Notes: generated from the sequence alone by a model not told the origin. 20,000 bases of DNA from Armadillidium nasatum (GCA_009176605.1 SEYY01006534.1:1-20000), one strand, 5' to 3'. Shown: positions 1 to 16,140, numbered from the stretch's first letter. A program made the numbers and translations.

Positions 1-60
<60 letters not shown>

Positions 61-83
61 CTATATATATATATATATATATA
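1..83. repeat. (TA)n microsatellite
   Basis: Alternating TA dinucleotides fill this stretch, with a short break near 57-61. The array begins at the window edge, so its true length is unknown. Confidence 0.97.
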
Positions 84-115
84 ATTTATAATATTATTAT
101 TATTTTTTATTATTA

Positions 116-149
<34 letters not shown>

Positions 150-168
150 TAATTATTTTATTATTATA

Positions 169-207
<39 letters not shown>

Positions 208-256
208 TATTTTATTATTATTATTTATTATTATTATTATTATTTATTATTATTAT
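84..256. repeat. (TTA)n microsatellite, interrupted
   Basis: Runs of TTA/ATT triplets are broken by poly-T and TTTA variants. The array follows the TA array directly, giving a compound microsatellite that probably grew from the same AT-rich seed. Confidence 0.95.
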
Positions 257-429
257 GTAATTTAAATAAGAAAAAAAATTCATGTGAAGCAACAAAAGTA
301 AAATAAGATGTACTGTTTTAGAATTAATTCAAACAAATTTAAATATTTGAAAATTTCAACTTGAATATTGATTATTTTGAACGTGACTCAATATGACATC
401 AGAATCATAAAGTCTTACAACTAGACTTT
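257..429. other. Unassigned AT-rich spacer
   Basis: AT-rich sequence between the opening microsatellites and the presumed 5' region of LINE-A1. I see no coding or structural signal. Confidence 0.5.
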
Positions 430-624
430 TCAATAAGCCGATATTGTTTAGAAGACCTATCAGCTGTTTGTCCCTTCCCATTAGCATTATTTTGAGGTTA
501 TGCGACAGGCCTAGCAAGCCGGCTATCTAAAAAAGAAATCGCTGGTGAAACCAATAATATTCCTCGGACAAGACAGAATCAAATATTGACGATCCGGCGC
601 TATAAAGGACCTCGGAATTAGAAG

Positions 625-1455
625 CAATACCGAATCTCAACTATTAATGCTAGCACATTCACAGGAAAAGAACAGGATGCTGTGAACTTGATGGAAGAGA
701 GAAACTTGGATGTTCTAGGAATTTGCGAGGTGAGATACAAAGGAGGAGGAGTAAGGAAATTACACGATAATTATGTGATGATCTACAAGGGAAGAGAGAA
801 GGAGAGGAGGCACGGAGTGGCGATCATCATGAGACCAGAACTGTATAGAAACGTAATGGATACAATGTTAGTAAGTGAAAGAATAATAGCGATGAACTTG
901 AAAATTGAGGGAGAAATGATGGGCATAATTCAAGCGTACGCACCACAACAGGGAAAAACAATGGAAGAGAAGACAGATTATAGAAACTAACTCCAACAGA
1001 CTTATGATACGATGAGAGGAGAGAAAAAAACAATTATGGAAGATTTAAGCTCTTAATTTGGAATACGTAGACAAGGGGAGGAGACGGTTCCGTTAATGCA
1101 TGGAGTGGGAGAAAGAAACATTGAAGGTGAACATCTGATTGATCTTGCCATAAGAATCAGTATGGCAATAATGAACACTTTCTTCAAACATGAAGATAGC
1201 AAGAAATGGACGTGCCATAGGTTTAGTACAAAAGAACATAGGCACACGGAGAAGTTAATGATTGACATGATGCTGACCAACGACAAGAGAATCTTCGAGG
1301 ATGCCAAAAGTTTGCCCTCAATATCCCTAGATTCGGACCATAGAATGGTACTAGGGAAATTGAGGTGGAAGTCTGAGAAGAAACCCAAGAAGGAAAGTAA
1401 GAGGAATATACTGATTGGAGACTCTAAGGGGAGAGGGAATTGCAGAAGAATTTAA
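625..1455 (+). pseudogene. Endonuclease/exonuclease/phosphatase domain of LINE-A1, broken
   Basis: This domain nicks target DNA to prime reverse transcription in non-LTR retrotransposons. The first open stretch (682-990, extending upstream in frame to about 625) reads LDVLGICEVR, matching the E-containing catalytic motif of the family (usually LDILGLSETK), then a GVAIIM strand, SERIIAMNL and IIQAYAP. A stop near 988 interrupts it. The second stretch (1096-1455) contains IMNTFFKHEDSKKWTCH and the terminal SDH motif (LDSDHRMVLGKLRWK) in readable form. The intervening GDxN motif is replaced by EDLS, and another stop precedes 1060. Similarity to craniofacial-development-protein-2-like endonucleases is expected for this group. 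Confidence 0.8.
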
Positions 1456-1904
1456 TGAAAGAATTACTCAGGGATATGAAAGAAGGACAGTAGAACAGGA
1501 AACTGTAGAAGAGAGCTAGGAAGCCTTTAGAGAAGCAGTACATTGAGTTGCAAGTCAAATAATGGGTAAGAAGAAAATTGGAGGAGGAAGGAAGAAAAGA
1601 ACGGTGTGGTGGAATGAGGAGGTTAAGAACACCGTTAAACTCAAAAACAAGGAATATAGGAAATTGATGAAGACAAAGAACAGAGGAAAATAAAGAGAAT
1701 ATGTGAGAGAGAGAAATCATGCAGAAGATGTGAAAAAAAGAAATAAAGATTTCACATGGATCAGAATAGGAAGAGAATTGAAGGAGGATATGAAGGATAC
1801 AAGAAAACTTGTATATGGAATAATGGCCAAGGACATGAAAGCAAGTAAGGAACCAGAAATGGATGTGGTTTTGAATAAATAGGGAGAACCGCTTCTTGAG
1901 GAGA

Positions 1905-3240
1905 AAGAGATAGCGGAAAGATGGAGAGAGTATTTTGAGGAGTTGCTGAATGTACAGGAGAGGAGGAGGAGGAGGAGGGGGGGGAGGAGGAGGTGGAAAG
2001 AGTGGAGGCACCCCCTAGAGAAAGACAAGGACTGGAGGAAATCAGATTGATTCAGAAAGAAGAAGTGAGAGAGGCAATTAAAATGTTAAGAAATGGGAAG
2101 AGTGCAGGATATAATGGACTGAGTAAGGAATTATTCAAGACAGGGGAAGAAATAACTAAATGATTAGCATTGATATTCATCAAGGTATGGAAAGAAGGAA
2201 AAATATCAACAGAATGGAGGAAGGCATACATAAAATGGAAGATAGAAGAGAATGTGGAAATTCTTGAGGAATACTATTGTTAATAGGAGCGAGTAAGATA
2301 TACGATAGGATTGGAGAGAAGATTTAGGATGAAGGTTTAAGATAAAATTGGAAAATGGCAACTCGGTTTTAAACGAGGTAAAAGCATGACAGACTTGATA
2401 TTCCATACTGAAGATACTGACGGAGAAAAACATAACATGGAACACGAAAGCGTTTGTAACATTCATTGACTTAGAAAAGCTTTCGACAGGATAAAAAGGG
2501 GAAGACTGTGGAGACTATTAGAGGACCCAGCGTACAGCATTCACTGGAAATTATCAACAGCTATTAAGAACATGTAAGAAAAAACTATAAATATGGTAAG
2601 AGGAGGAGAAAGCGAGAAATAATTTGGAGTGAAAACCGGTGTGAGGGAAGAGAGTGTATTTTCACCACTGCTTGAGTGTGGCGTTCGACGAAGAAGGAAG
2701 ACTGGAGGACGAGCTGAGGGAGAGAATTTAAAGATTCTGAAAGGAATGTGGGAATATTGTATCCCCTACTAAAGTAAAGAAAAATACCAACCAAAGTAAA
2801 GGTACTAATTAATAAAACAATACTGAGATATCAATATTGTTGTACAGGTTCAGAATATTGGACAATGAATACAGTGCATAAGAGCAGAATCGAAGCCGGT
2901 GAAAGGAGAGTACTCAGAGTCATCAGGGGAGTGTCTCTAAGAGATAGGATTAAGAGTGAACTGGTAAAAGAGGAACTTGGGGTTCAATCAATTTTGGAAT
3001 GCGTAGAAAGAAACTAACTGAGATGGTTTGATCACGTGAAGAGAATAGGAGAGGGAGAGAGACTGAGAGAGATGATGGAATGGAGGCCAGAAGGAAAGGA
3101 CCGGCTGGAAGACCAAGGAAGAAATGGATGGAGACGGTGGCAGAAGCCATACAATGAAGAAGTAAGACAGTGGAAGAGGGGGAAGACAATCGAATGTTTG
3201 AAGACAGAAATGCGTGGATGAAATTCTGGAGGAGTAGCAC
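1905..3240 (+). pseudogene. Reverse transcriptase and C-terminal region of LINE-A1, broken
   Basis: The region opens with ERWREYFEELLN, the usual entry to RTE-type reverse transcriptases, followed by a purine-rich low-complexity insert at 1962-2000. It continues with EEVREAIKMLRNGKSAG (about 2062-2110), the motif A region near 2465-2492 with a single-base deletion, and GV-x-SVFSPLL (about 2637-2672), a decayed QGSVLSPLLF. Motif C is missing. The C-terminal part reads SEYWTMNTVHKSRIE, RRVLRVIRG and RWFDHVKRIGEGERLREMMEWRPEGK in shifting frames up to about 3240. Stops, frameshifts and the lost active site make it non-functional. Confidence 0.78.
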
Positions 3241-3297
3241 TCGACAGGCGCCAGCCTACCAGTTTGGAGAGTGAGGATGTGATGTTGATGATGACAA

Positions 3298-3770
3298 ATT
3301 GAATAATAATTTCTTAAATTTATTTAAAAAGAAATACAAAAAAATAAATAAAATATTTTATTCCATGAAGCCCAAAATTTGCAATACACATATCTTCCTA
3401 TAATAATTTTCTATCTATAGTATGTAGATTTTTATAATATTCAATAATTTTAGTGTTAGAGAACATTTTCTCAATAATAGTTTTCAGTATAAGAAGGAGT
3501 GAAATGTCTTCGTTAAAAAGTATTTTCGATTTCTATAATACTTTTAAAAACGAAAGTGACGATGTCAATTTTTTTTCAAGAACATGTTATAACTCAATCC
3601 AAACAATGTAGTTAAAAACGTATTATGCATATTACTTCATAAGACTATAATCCTTTTAGGAGTTGCAGAAAACAATATTGACGATGTTATGTGTCGGTAA
3701 GCAAAGGAAATTGGTTAGAAAACTCTAAATGACGATTGAAGACTATTTTAAGATTTATATTATGTTAGGT
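3298..3770. other. Unassigned AT-rich region
   Basis: AT-rich DNA with no long open frame, no clear inverted repeat and no recognised repeat. It separates the 3' end of LINE-A1 from the GGTTA block. Confidence 0.6.
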
Positions 3771-3920
3771 TAGAGTATGTTAGATTATTTTAGATTCAGT
3801 TACATTAAGGTTAGGTTAGGTTGCTATATTATGTTAAGTAAGGTTAAGTTAGATTAGCCTAGGTTATATTCAGGTTAGGTTATGCTAGGTTATATTAGGT
3901 TTAGTTGTTAGGTTAGGTAT
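3771..3920 (+). repeat. Degenerate GGTTA (TTAGG)-type block
   Basis: The pentamer GGTTA recurs, including the run GGTTAGGTTAGGTT near 3810-3823 and about a dozen variants such as GGTTATATT, AGGTTAAG and TTAGATTA. GGTTA is a rotation of the arthropod telomere unit TTAGG. The spacing is irregular, so this is an old interstitial or telomere-like repeat and not a live telomere. Confidence 0.75.
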
Positions 3921-4015
3921 CTATTACGCGCTCATTATTTTATTTTACTTTAATACAAACTGCAATTTATTTCATGGAATTTTACAAGATTTTGCTACTT
4001 TTAAGTTATAATTTG

Positions 4016-4142
<127 letters not shown>

Positions 4143-4175
4143 ATTTTTATTTTATTTTTATTTATTTTTTTTTTC

Positions 4176-4482
<307 letters not shown>

Positions 4483-4699
4483 CTTCTTTTTTCTTATTTT
4501 TAAGCTTCACGAAATGAAGAACAATTTTCTTTTTCGAATAAACATCAAATTTTCATTCCATTTTTCATTTCATTTTACCTCAATTTTCATAATTATTTAT
4601 CAATTTTTCTATGATACAGAAATTTCTCGATGAAAAAATTTTATTTTTGGATTCATCATTGAAAGTTCTACTAATATGCTAAATTTCATTTAAAACTAT

Positions 4700-5421
4700 T
4701 AGGCTCCGATAATCAGAAAAGTCCAAGTAAAGAAATGAGGATTGGGAGTGAGGAGGTGGTTGTGCAAGGAGAGGAAAGGAGATTGGGGGAGATTGGAGGA
4801 GGTGGAAGAATTCAAATATTGGGAATGTTGGTGGAAGGAAATGGGGGATAGAAAAGGAAATAAAGAATAGAGTGGTGGAAGAAATGAAAGTAATAGGGAG
4901 ATTAAGGGAAGTTTTGAAGAAAAGGAAAACGTCAAAAGAAATTAAGGTTCGAATGTTTGAGTGTATGTGTTTACCATATGTGATGTATGAATGTGAAACA
5001 TGGATGATGAGTGCTCAGGTGAGGAAAAGATCGAATGTATTTGAGATGAAGAGATTGAGAGCAATATGTAGTTTGAGATGGGTAGATAAATTCAGAAACG
5101 AAAGAATAAGGGAGATGTGCGGATGAAGAAAGGGAATGGTTAAGAGAGAAGAGGAGGGTGTAATAAGGTGGTTTGGGCATGTGTGTAGATTGGATGAAGA
5201 GATGATGGTGTGCAAAATGCTTAAATCCGAGGTTGAGGGAGGTAGAATGGAGATGGATGGATGGAGTGAGGAATATTTTGGGTGGAAGGGGGTTGAAATT
5301 GGAAGAAGGCAGGAGAGTTCCGGAGGACATAGGTGGGGTGAAAGGTGAGATGTTTATGTACGTGTGTGAAAGAATTATGGCGGGCACCACCCCACGAGAG
5401 TGGAAAGTGGAAAGCGGAGTA

Positions 5422-5425
<4 letters not shown>
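4700..5425 (+). mobile_element. LINE-C1: 5'-truncated RTE-like element, C-terminal end
   Basis: Plus-strand frames give a continuous RTE-type C-terminal region split by frameshifts. EEFKYxGMLV follows the reverse transcriptase thumb, then VRMFECMCLPYVMYECETW (4947-5002), RLRAICSLRWVDKFRNERIREM (5056-5119) and VIRWFGHVCRLDEEMMV (5160-5210), then the usual GVRNILGGRGLKLEEGRR tail near 5262-5310. Upstream reverse transcriptase motifs are absent, so the copy is 5' truncated, as target-primed reverse transcription often produces. The untranslated 3' end (about 5380-5425) matches LINE-C2 and LINE-C3, with a GCGG...ACCACCCCACGA block, a GTGGAAA block and a final TAAATATA that runs into the TA array. 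LINE-C2 matches it in protein and in 3' end. Confidence 0.82.
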
Positions 5426-5602
<177 letters not shown>

Positions 5603-6224
5603 ACTAATGACTACCTTGTACATAAGCATTAAAAGGTAATCAAACTCACTGCAACAACTATCAATATTTATTTAAGAGAATATTAGTTACTTTATTTATT
5701 TTGAAGCTCAGAATAATATGGCACAACAATAATATCTAAGACATACCAAAATTAATCTTAGTAGCAGACAATACAAACTATATCCAGCCGGTTCCTTTTC
5801 CTCTGCAACAAAACAAACAAAAACAAACCATAGTTGCCAGTTTCAAAGGTTTCCAGATTTTATTCTATTATAACATTTTGTATTAAAAATCAAAGTTTTC
5901 AACTTTAATAAATCTAGAGATGAGTTCATCCCATTATGGTCTCCTCCCACTAAAAACATTGGAAATTTTAATTTGCAATGTTTCTAGTATAAAATTACAT
6001 ACTAATCCTGTTACCTGAGTATTACAAAAATATGGTTTCAAATGTTAAATCATTAAACATTGCATGTTATATGGGAATTACCACCTTTAATTTTTAACAA
6101 CCATACATTATTTAAAGCAAGTGAAATCCAATAAAAATTAGCACTTATAAAGAGTCAAAAGAAATCATGTAAATATTAAAAAAAAACACAATTTGAATGT
6201 GACCCATTCCTATATTATATATTT
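5603..6224. other. Unassigned AT-rich region
   Basis: No coding frame, known repeat or clear structure was found. It leads into the poly-T punctuated block. Confidence 0.55.
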
Positions 6225-6422
6225 TTTTTTTCTTTTGTAAAAACCTAAAAATTTTTTTTTTTTTTCTTTATTTTTCTTAAAAGAAAAAATTGTTCAAAGT
6301 TTTACGCTGAATACTTTTAGTATTAAGTATTGAACATTTAAAGGACTCATTGTGGCTATATAAACATATGAAAATAAAAAAATACCTATATTACTATATA
6401 ATAAAACAAAAAAATATATTCC

Positions 6423-6455
<33 letters not shown>

Positions 6456-6580
6456 CCATAAATTGTTCGAAACAGTACTACTAATACATCTAGTACTATA
6501 TATAGAACATTTTGGTTTACTTACTACTAATATATAAAAACATTATTTACACTATCACATTATTTATATTTTATTTAGTT

Positions 6581-6629
<49 letters not shown>

Positions 6630-7062
6630 GATATCTATTAATTGTCAAAACATTACACTAGCACATAAAGTAATAGTTATTGAACAATTAATATTACCAG
6701 CAACATGATAAGGAAAGAAAAATGTACATTTTTTTTTCTTTCTTTTTTTTTCAAATTCATAACTGATGACACCTAATAACATCAATATATTTTTTTTTTT
6801 TTTTTTTTTTTTTTCCAAATTCATAACAGATTACACCTAATAACTTGAAGTAATATTTTTTTTTTTTTTTTTTTTTTCAAAATAGTTCAAAACTGTACAC
6901 TTAATAAAAAGTAATAATAGATAAGGAACACTTTTGGTACTGATACTGGTATAAAAGTAAAAATTAATATAAAACATACTATTTGAAAACCAGCACTAGC
7001 TATAGTGACCTTATTTCAATATATTTTTATTCTTTCCTAGTATAAAATATTTTTTTTTTTCA
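6225..7062. repeat. Degenerate tandem units punctuated by poly-T tracts
   Basis: Seven or more poly-T tracts (for example near 6251-6265, 6428-6456, 6583-6626, 6790-6814, 6857-6877 and 7051-7060) are each followed by related sequence. After the T tract, several units share AAATTGTTC-AAACAGTAC-type text, ACACCTAATAAC, an AAGTAATA block and GAACA-TTTTGG. The units at 6754-6790 and 6815-6856 are clearly similar (CAAATTCATAAC, then GA-ACACCTAATAAC). Others, at about 6457, 6627 and 6878, are more diverged. Unit length varies from about 60 to 180 bp. Read on the minus strand, each unit ends in poly-A, which is compatible with head-to-tail copies of a short A-tailed sequence. No coding potential is seen. 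Confidence 0.6.
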
Positions 7063-7064
7063 TC

Positions 7065-7195
<131 letters not shown>

Positions 7196-7275
7196 CTCAT
7201 GTTCATTTCGTGTGTCAAATTTTGTTTGAGAATAAAATAAATAAAAAATGTAATTAAAATATTAAAAAAATTAAA

Positions 7276-7276
<1 letters not shown>

Positions 7277-7315
<39 letters not shown>
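7277..7315. repeat. Poly-A tract
   Basis: An uninterrupted run of about 35 A residues, followed by AAATTA and then a new TA array. It might be the tail of a retroposed sequence whose body (7193-7276) is too short and AT-rich to identify. Confidence 0.8.
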
Positions 7316-7320
7316 AATTA

Positions 7321-7560
<240 letters not shown>

Positions 7561-7565
7561 TGCCA

Positions 7566-8826
<1,261 letters not shown>

Positions 8827-8929
8827 GAGCTAGCTTCTTTCCTAGAGAACCTTAATCTAATTAATAAGGTTAATGCTATGCGTTTCCAGATACTCATTCA
8901 ATACAATGTGAACGTTTAATACCGTAATT

Positions 8930-10257
8930 ACGCCATCAGCCTTTATAGGATGAAAAGCCCTTGACTCCACCTTTTCGAAAAGAGCTCTATGTGTGGAATC
9001 ACCACAGATGTGTGATGTGCTTCCCATACATGGGAGTAGTAGGGCATACAAAATATTGGTAAAATAAGCCTAACGGAATTTTGATTTGCAATGCAAATCA
9101 CTCCGCTCAGATTGACCTCACGTCCTTTCCCGACATAATTTTTTGGGGGTTCAGCCCATTTAAATTGGCCTCAAGTCTGGGAAAGGGGCCCCCACAGGGG
9201 GCTCCGTGAACCTCCCAAAAATGGTATCAAGAAGTTACCTGAGTTTGCAAAATCGCTGCGTTCACCTCACTCTCTTTCCTGACCATTTTCTTTGCGGTTC
9301 AGTCTGGTTGAATTTTTTTCGAATCTGGGGGTCTGGGGGTCCGCGTGGGTCCGTGAACCGACAAAGGAAAGATCAGGAAGATCCCTGAGAATGCAGTATT
9401 GCACGCAAATGAAGAAAAGGCCGTTAGGATTATTTTACCAATAGTTTGTATGCCCTACTACTCATGGGCGAATAACACTCATATAAAGAACAAGTAACTT
9501 TGGTGGTGTGAAGAAATTCTGAAGGCGCCTCAGAACACCCAACCTCTTAGAAGCTTGTTTAGGAGCAAAAGTAATGTAATCTTTCCAAGAAACATCACAA
9601 TAAATGAAACACGAAGAATATTAAGGACAGATGAAGGTTTTAGTTGTGCGTTTCTGAAGAAGACATCATAGTTGTGTGGAAGATTGTGTTGAGCAGAGAG
9701 ATGGAGGAATTGAGTTTTGGTGGCATTGAAAACAAAAATATTTTCTCTTTCCCAATTTGAAATGCGAGATAGATCAGGGGTTAGTTACCCCAAAGCTACC
9801 TTCCTTTCCTCTATTAACTGCTGTTGGGAGGAGTGTCTTTCAAATTAAAAATAGTAATAAAAGATGGAGTCATCGGCATAGGAGTGGATAAGAAATGAAA
9901 TAAGAGAGAGAAGGTTCTTAATAAAAAGCAGAAAAAGTGTTGGAGGTAGGAAAATTTGGAATCAAAGTTTTCCGACAGACTCTATCGAAAACTTTCGATA
10001 TGTCCTGCGTGACAGCAATAGATTCATCGAAATGATGAAGAGCGAAGAAACAAGAGTCAGAGAGAAGGGAAAGAAGATCACCATTAGAGCATTTCTTACA
10101 AAAGCCATACTGGCGACCAGAGATAAGATTAGAATTATTGAGATGTTTCCAAATCTTCCTGTTAAGGATTGATTCGAAAACTTTAGAGAAAGAAAGAGCA
10201 GATTAGAAATGAGGTAATAATAGTGGAAGGATTTAGAAAAAGGGGTAAGATGTTTTG
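8930..10257 (-). mobile_element. LINE-B1: jockey/CR1-like element with nested insertion and internal deletion
   Basis: This copy aligns in DNA with LINE-B2 over most of its length. Minus-strand text from the upstream end (about 10200) reads FESILNRKIWKHLNNSNLIS, RQYGFCKK and DLLSLLSDS, then DISKVFDRV with the motif A aspartate intact (10004-10002), and YADD intact at 9880-9869. Compared with LINE-B2 it lacks about 134 bp (the equivalent of 14531-14664) at about 9949. That deletion removes the GVPQGSVLSP region and shifts the frame. At 9029-9468 a DNA transposon splits it. The 3' part stops at about 8935, before the usual LINE-B 3' end. The 5' boundary near 10257 abuts LINE-C3. Confidence 0.84.
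9035..9462. mobile_element. 428-bp inverted-repeat DNA transposon (MITE-like) inside LINE-B1
   Basis: The left end (9035-9076) and the right end (9421-9462) are inverted copies, 42 bp with two mismatches, starting AGTAGTAGGGCATACAAA. They are flanked by CATGGG at 9029-9034 and 9463-9468, a likely 6-bp target duplication. Removing the insert restores the sequence expected from LINE-B2 (CATACA then GGGCGAA against CATACAGGGACGAA). The interior contains two diverged direct units (about 9085-9212 and 9244-9359) sharing TTTGCA, CACCTCAC, TTTCC, GGTTCAG, TCTGGG and TCCGTGAACC. No coding frame is present, so it is non-autonomous. Six-base duplications and AG...CT ends are features of Polinton/Maverick elements, but if the terminus is moved one base out (GAGTAG) the duplication becomes 4 bp, ATGG. 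The class is therefore unresolved. Confidence 0.8.
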
Positions 10258-11589
10258 TTAGGAAGTGAATAAGAAAATATTGGGGAGATAATATGAGAGG
10301 GGGTAAAGATAATAGACGGAGAAATAAGACAGGTAGAAAGTGAGGTTAGGGCAAGATGGGAATCTATAGTAGGCTGCTAAATGTGAGTGAAATGAGGAGT
10401 GAGACTGAGGTGGTGGAGACGAAATGGGGAGGAATGGTAGGGGATGTTGAGTGGGGGGGGGGTCGGTAGAAAAATAGGTTAAGCACTGAGGAAAGTGAAG
10501 AGGGGTAAATCGAATGGTTTTGATGGAATAAGTGGAGAGAAGTTGTTGGAAAGTGGTGAGTGTTTTAAAATGGTTGGCAAAATTGTTTAAATTATATTGG
10601 GTAACAGGAGGGGTGCCTCAAGTTTGGAAAGACGCTTGAATGGCTCCTTTATAAAAATTTGAGTATGGGAGTTATAGGAATAGTAGACTAGAAACTGAGT
10701 TTACTGATGTGAATAATGGACTGAGGCAGGGTGGTGTAATATGTTTAATTTATTTATTGACAAAGTAGTTAGATTGATGAAAACGGTTGGTAGAGGAGTT
10801 AGAATGAGGGCATATCAGATTATGTATTTGAGCTGAGTCACAGGGGAATTTGAAGGTTTTGGCAGAGGAATTTATAAAATGTTGTGACGAGTTTGGCTTA
10901 AGAGTAAATTCAGGCAAGAGTAAAGTACAATGAATGAAAAATTTGGAGGTAGGGGAGAGGGGCACACATGGGGGAGATGAAATGCAAATTAAAGTGAGTG
11001 CATAGAAAAAAAAAAAAGGAATAAACTGTTGGAGGGTTTGAGGGATATTTGGAGTAGGGGAAGTTTGTCCAAAGAGGTAAAGTTGAAAATGTCTGAGGGA
11101 TTCTGTGTTTCGGTGGATATATATGGGTACGTGGTATAGAAGTTGAATGTGAGGAAGCTATGAAAGGTTGAGGTTTTCGAAATGAAGGGTCTGAGAACGA
11201 TGTGTAATATAGGTAGAAGGGATAGAGTTAGGAATGTTAGAATAATGGAGATGTGTAGTTAGAGAGTATGATTGGGAGAACTGAACTGAGCATGCTGAGG
11301 TGGATTGGGCATGTTTGTAGGATGAATGAGGAGAGATTGGCATAAAAGGTTTTCGTATCAGGAATGGAAGGTATGAGAGATAGGGGGAGACGTAGGGGAG
11401 GTTGGATGAGTGGGGTCAAGGAGTTATTGAGGGACATACGGATGAGCTGGGAGGAGGATGCGTGGTTGACGGAATATAGGAGAGAATGGAAAAGATTGGA
11501 AAGTGGGCGAGTGTTAGAAATGGATGTGGCTTGCGGTAGACACCACCCCAACGATTGTGGAAAAGGTTGTGTGAGTAATATGTAATAAA
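10258..11589 (+). mobile_element. LINE-C3: RTE-like element, highly degenerate RT to 3' end
   Basis: Plus-strand fragments include YSRLLNVSEMRSE near 10368, KRGKSNGFDGISGEKLLESGE (about 10500-10560), LYWVTGGVPQVWKDA-MAPL in a shifted frame (about 10590-10645), MFNLFIDKVVRLMK near 10742-10780 and GFGRGIYKM. The active-site box is not recognisable. Downstream, RIGHVCRMNEE-like text near 11290-11330 and MSGVKELLRDIRMSWEEDAWLTEYRREWKRL (11407-11500) match the C-terminal tail of LINE-C1. The 3' end (11530-11590) has the family GCGG-ACACCACCCCAACGA block, GTGGAAAAGG and GTAATAAATATATA. Multiple stops and frameshifts make it a relic, more decayed than LINE-C2. Confidence 0.74.
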
Positions 11590-13270
<1,681 letters not shown>

Positions 13271-13278
13271 AATAGTAA

Positions 13279-13300
13279 GGTCTGCTAACTCTCGCAGACC
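13279..13300. repeat. Small hairpin left of the palindrome
   Basis: GGTCTGC and GCAGACC form a perfect 7-bp stem with the 8-base loop TAACTCTC. It is separate from the large palindrome that starts seven bases later and has no matching copy on the other side. Confidence 0.6.
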
Positions 13301-13306
13301 GAATAC

Positions 13307-13453
13307 ATCTTAAACATCAATGTTTAAAGTTTGCTATAGGGGAATCGAACCCGGGCCCTATAGCACAAAAGCGTAGTGATAAAACGCTATGCTTTTGTGC
13401 TATAGGGGCCCGGGTTCGATTCCCCTATAGCAAACTTTAAACATTGATGTTTA

Positions 13454-13457
<4 letters not shown>
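13307..13457. repeat. Near-perfect 151-bp palindrome with tRNA-like arms
   Basis: The left arm (13307-13372) and right arm (13391-13457) are reverse complements over 66/67 bases with a single one-base gap (CCC against GGGG) around an 18-base centre. Each arm contains a perfect pol III B-box match, GGTTCGATTCC, at 13413-13423 (plus strand) and 13341-13351 (minus strand). On the plus strand an A-box-like stretch GCGTAGTGATAA lies at 13371-13382, spaced as in a tRNA. Each arm can also fold on itself: TGCTATAGGGG pairs with CCCCTATAGCA around the B-box loop, like a tRNA acceptor-T-arm minihelix. A second inner palindrome, TTAAACAT-CA-ATGTTTAA, sits at 13310-13327. No acceptor partner for a full cloverleaf is found, so this is a tRNA-derived fold-back and not a tRNA gene. 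Confidence 0.85.

Positions 13458-13536
<79 letters not shown>
13458..13536. repeat. (TA)n microsatellite at the 3' end of LINE-B2
   Basis: TA array of about 80 bp joining the palindrome to the LINE-B2 A-tail (poly-T on this strand at 13537-13550). Confidence 0.97.

Positions 13537-16140
<2,604 letters not shown>

Larger units (their letters stand above)
430..3297 (+). mobile_element. LINE-A1: degenerate RTE-like non-LTR retrotransposon, near full length
   Basis: Translated pieces in plus-strand frames give, in order, an apurinic-like endonuclease (about 625-1455), a reverse transcriptase (about 1905-2680) and a C-terminal region (about 2820-3240). The C-terminal part has the RWF-H-V and EWRPEGK motifs common in RTE-like elements. 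Motif A (FIDLEKAFDR) can be read near 2465-2492 only across a one-base deletion, and the YADD catalytic motif appears to be deleted after 2680. Many in-frame stops show that the copy is dead. The 3' end carries TGATG-type repeats at 3276-3295, similar to the simple-repeat tails of RTE elements, and unlike LINE-B and LINE-C it is not followed by a TA array. The 5' limit at about 430 is a guess. Family assignment is from motif recognition, and the exact clade is uncertain. Confidence 0.83.

Noticed and set aside
1424-2011. A 195-codon minus-strand frame starting with poly-proline
   Set aside because: It is the antisense of the purine-rich LINE-A1 reverse transcriptase region. Purine-rich coding strands lack stops on the opposite strand.
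4971-5390. A 139-codon minus-strand frame
   Set aside because: It is the antisense of LINE-C1, whose plus-strand frames match the C-terminal region of RTE-like elements.
6225-7062. CRISPR-like array of repeats and spacers
   Set aside because: The shared parts are diverged and unevenly spaced, the punctuation is poly-T and the surrounding DNA is eukaryotic.
13363-13436. A functional tRNA gene
   Set aside because: The B box and an A-box-like stretch are present, but the T stem has mismatches, the anticodon arm is weak and no 5' acceptor strand pairs with the 3' end. A palindromic tRNA-derived repeat explains it better.
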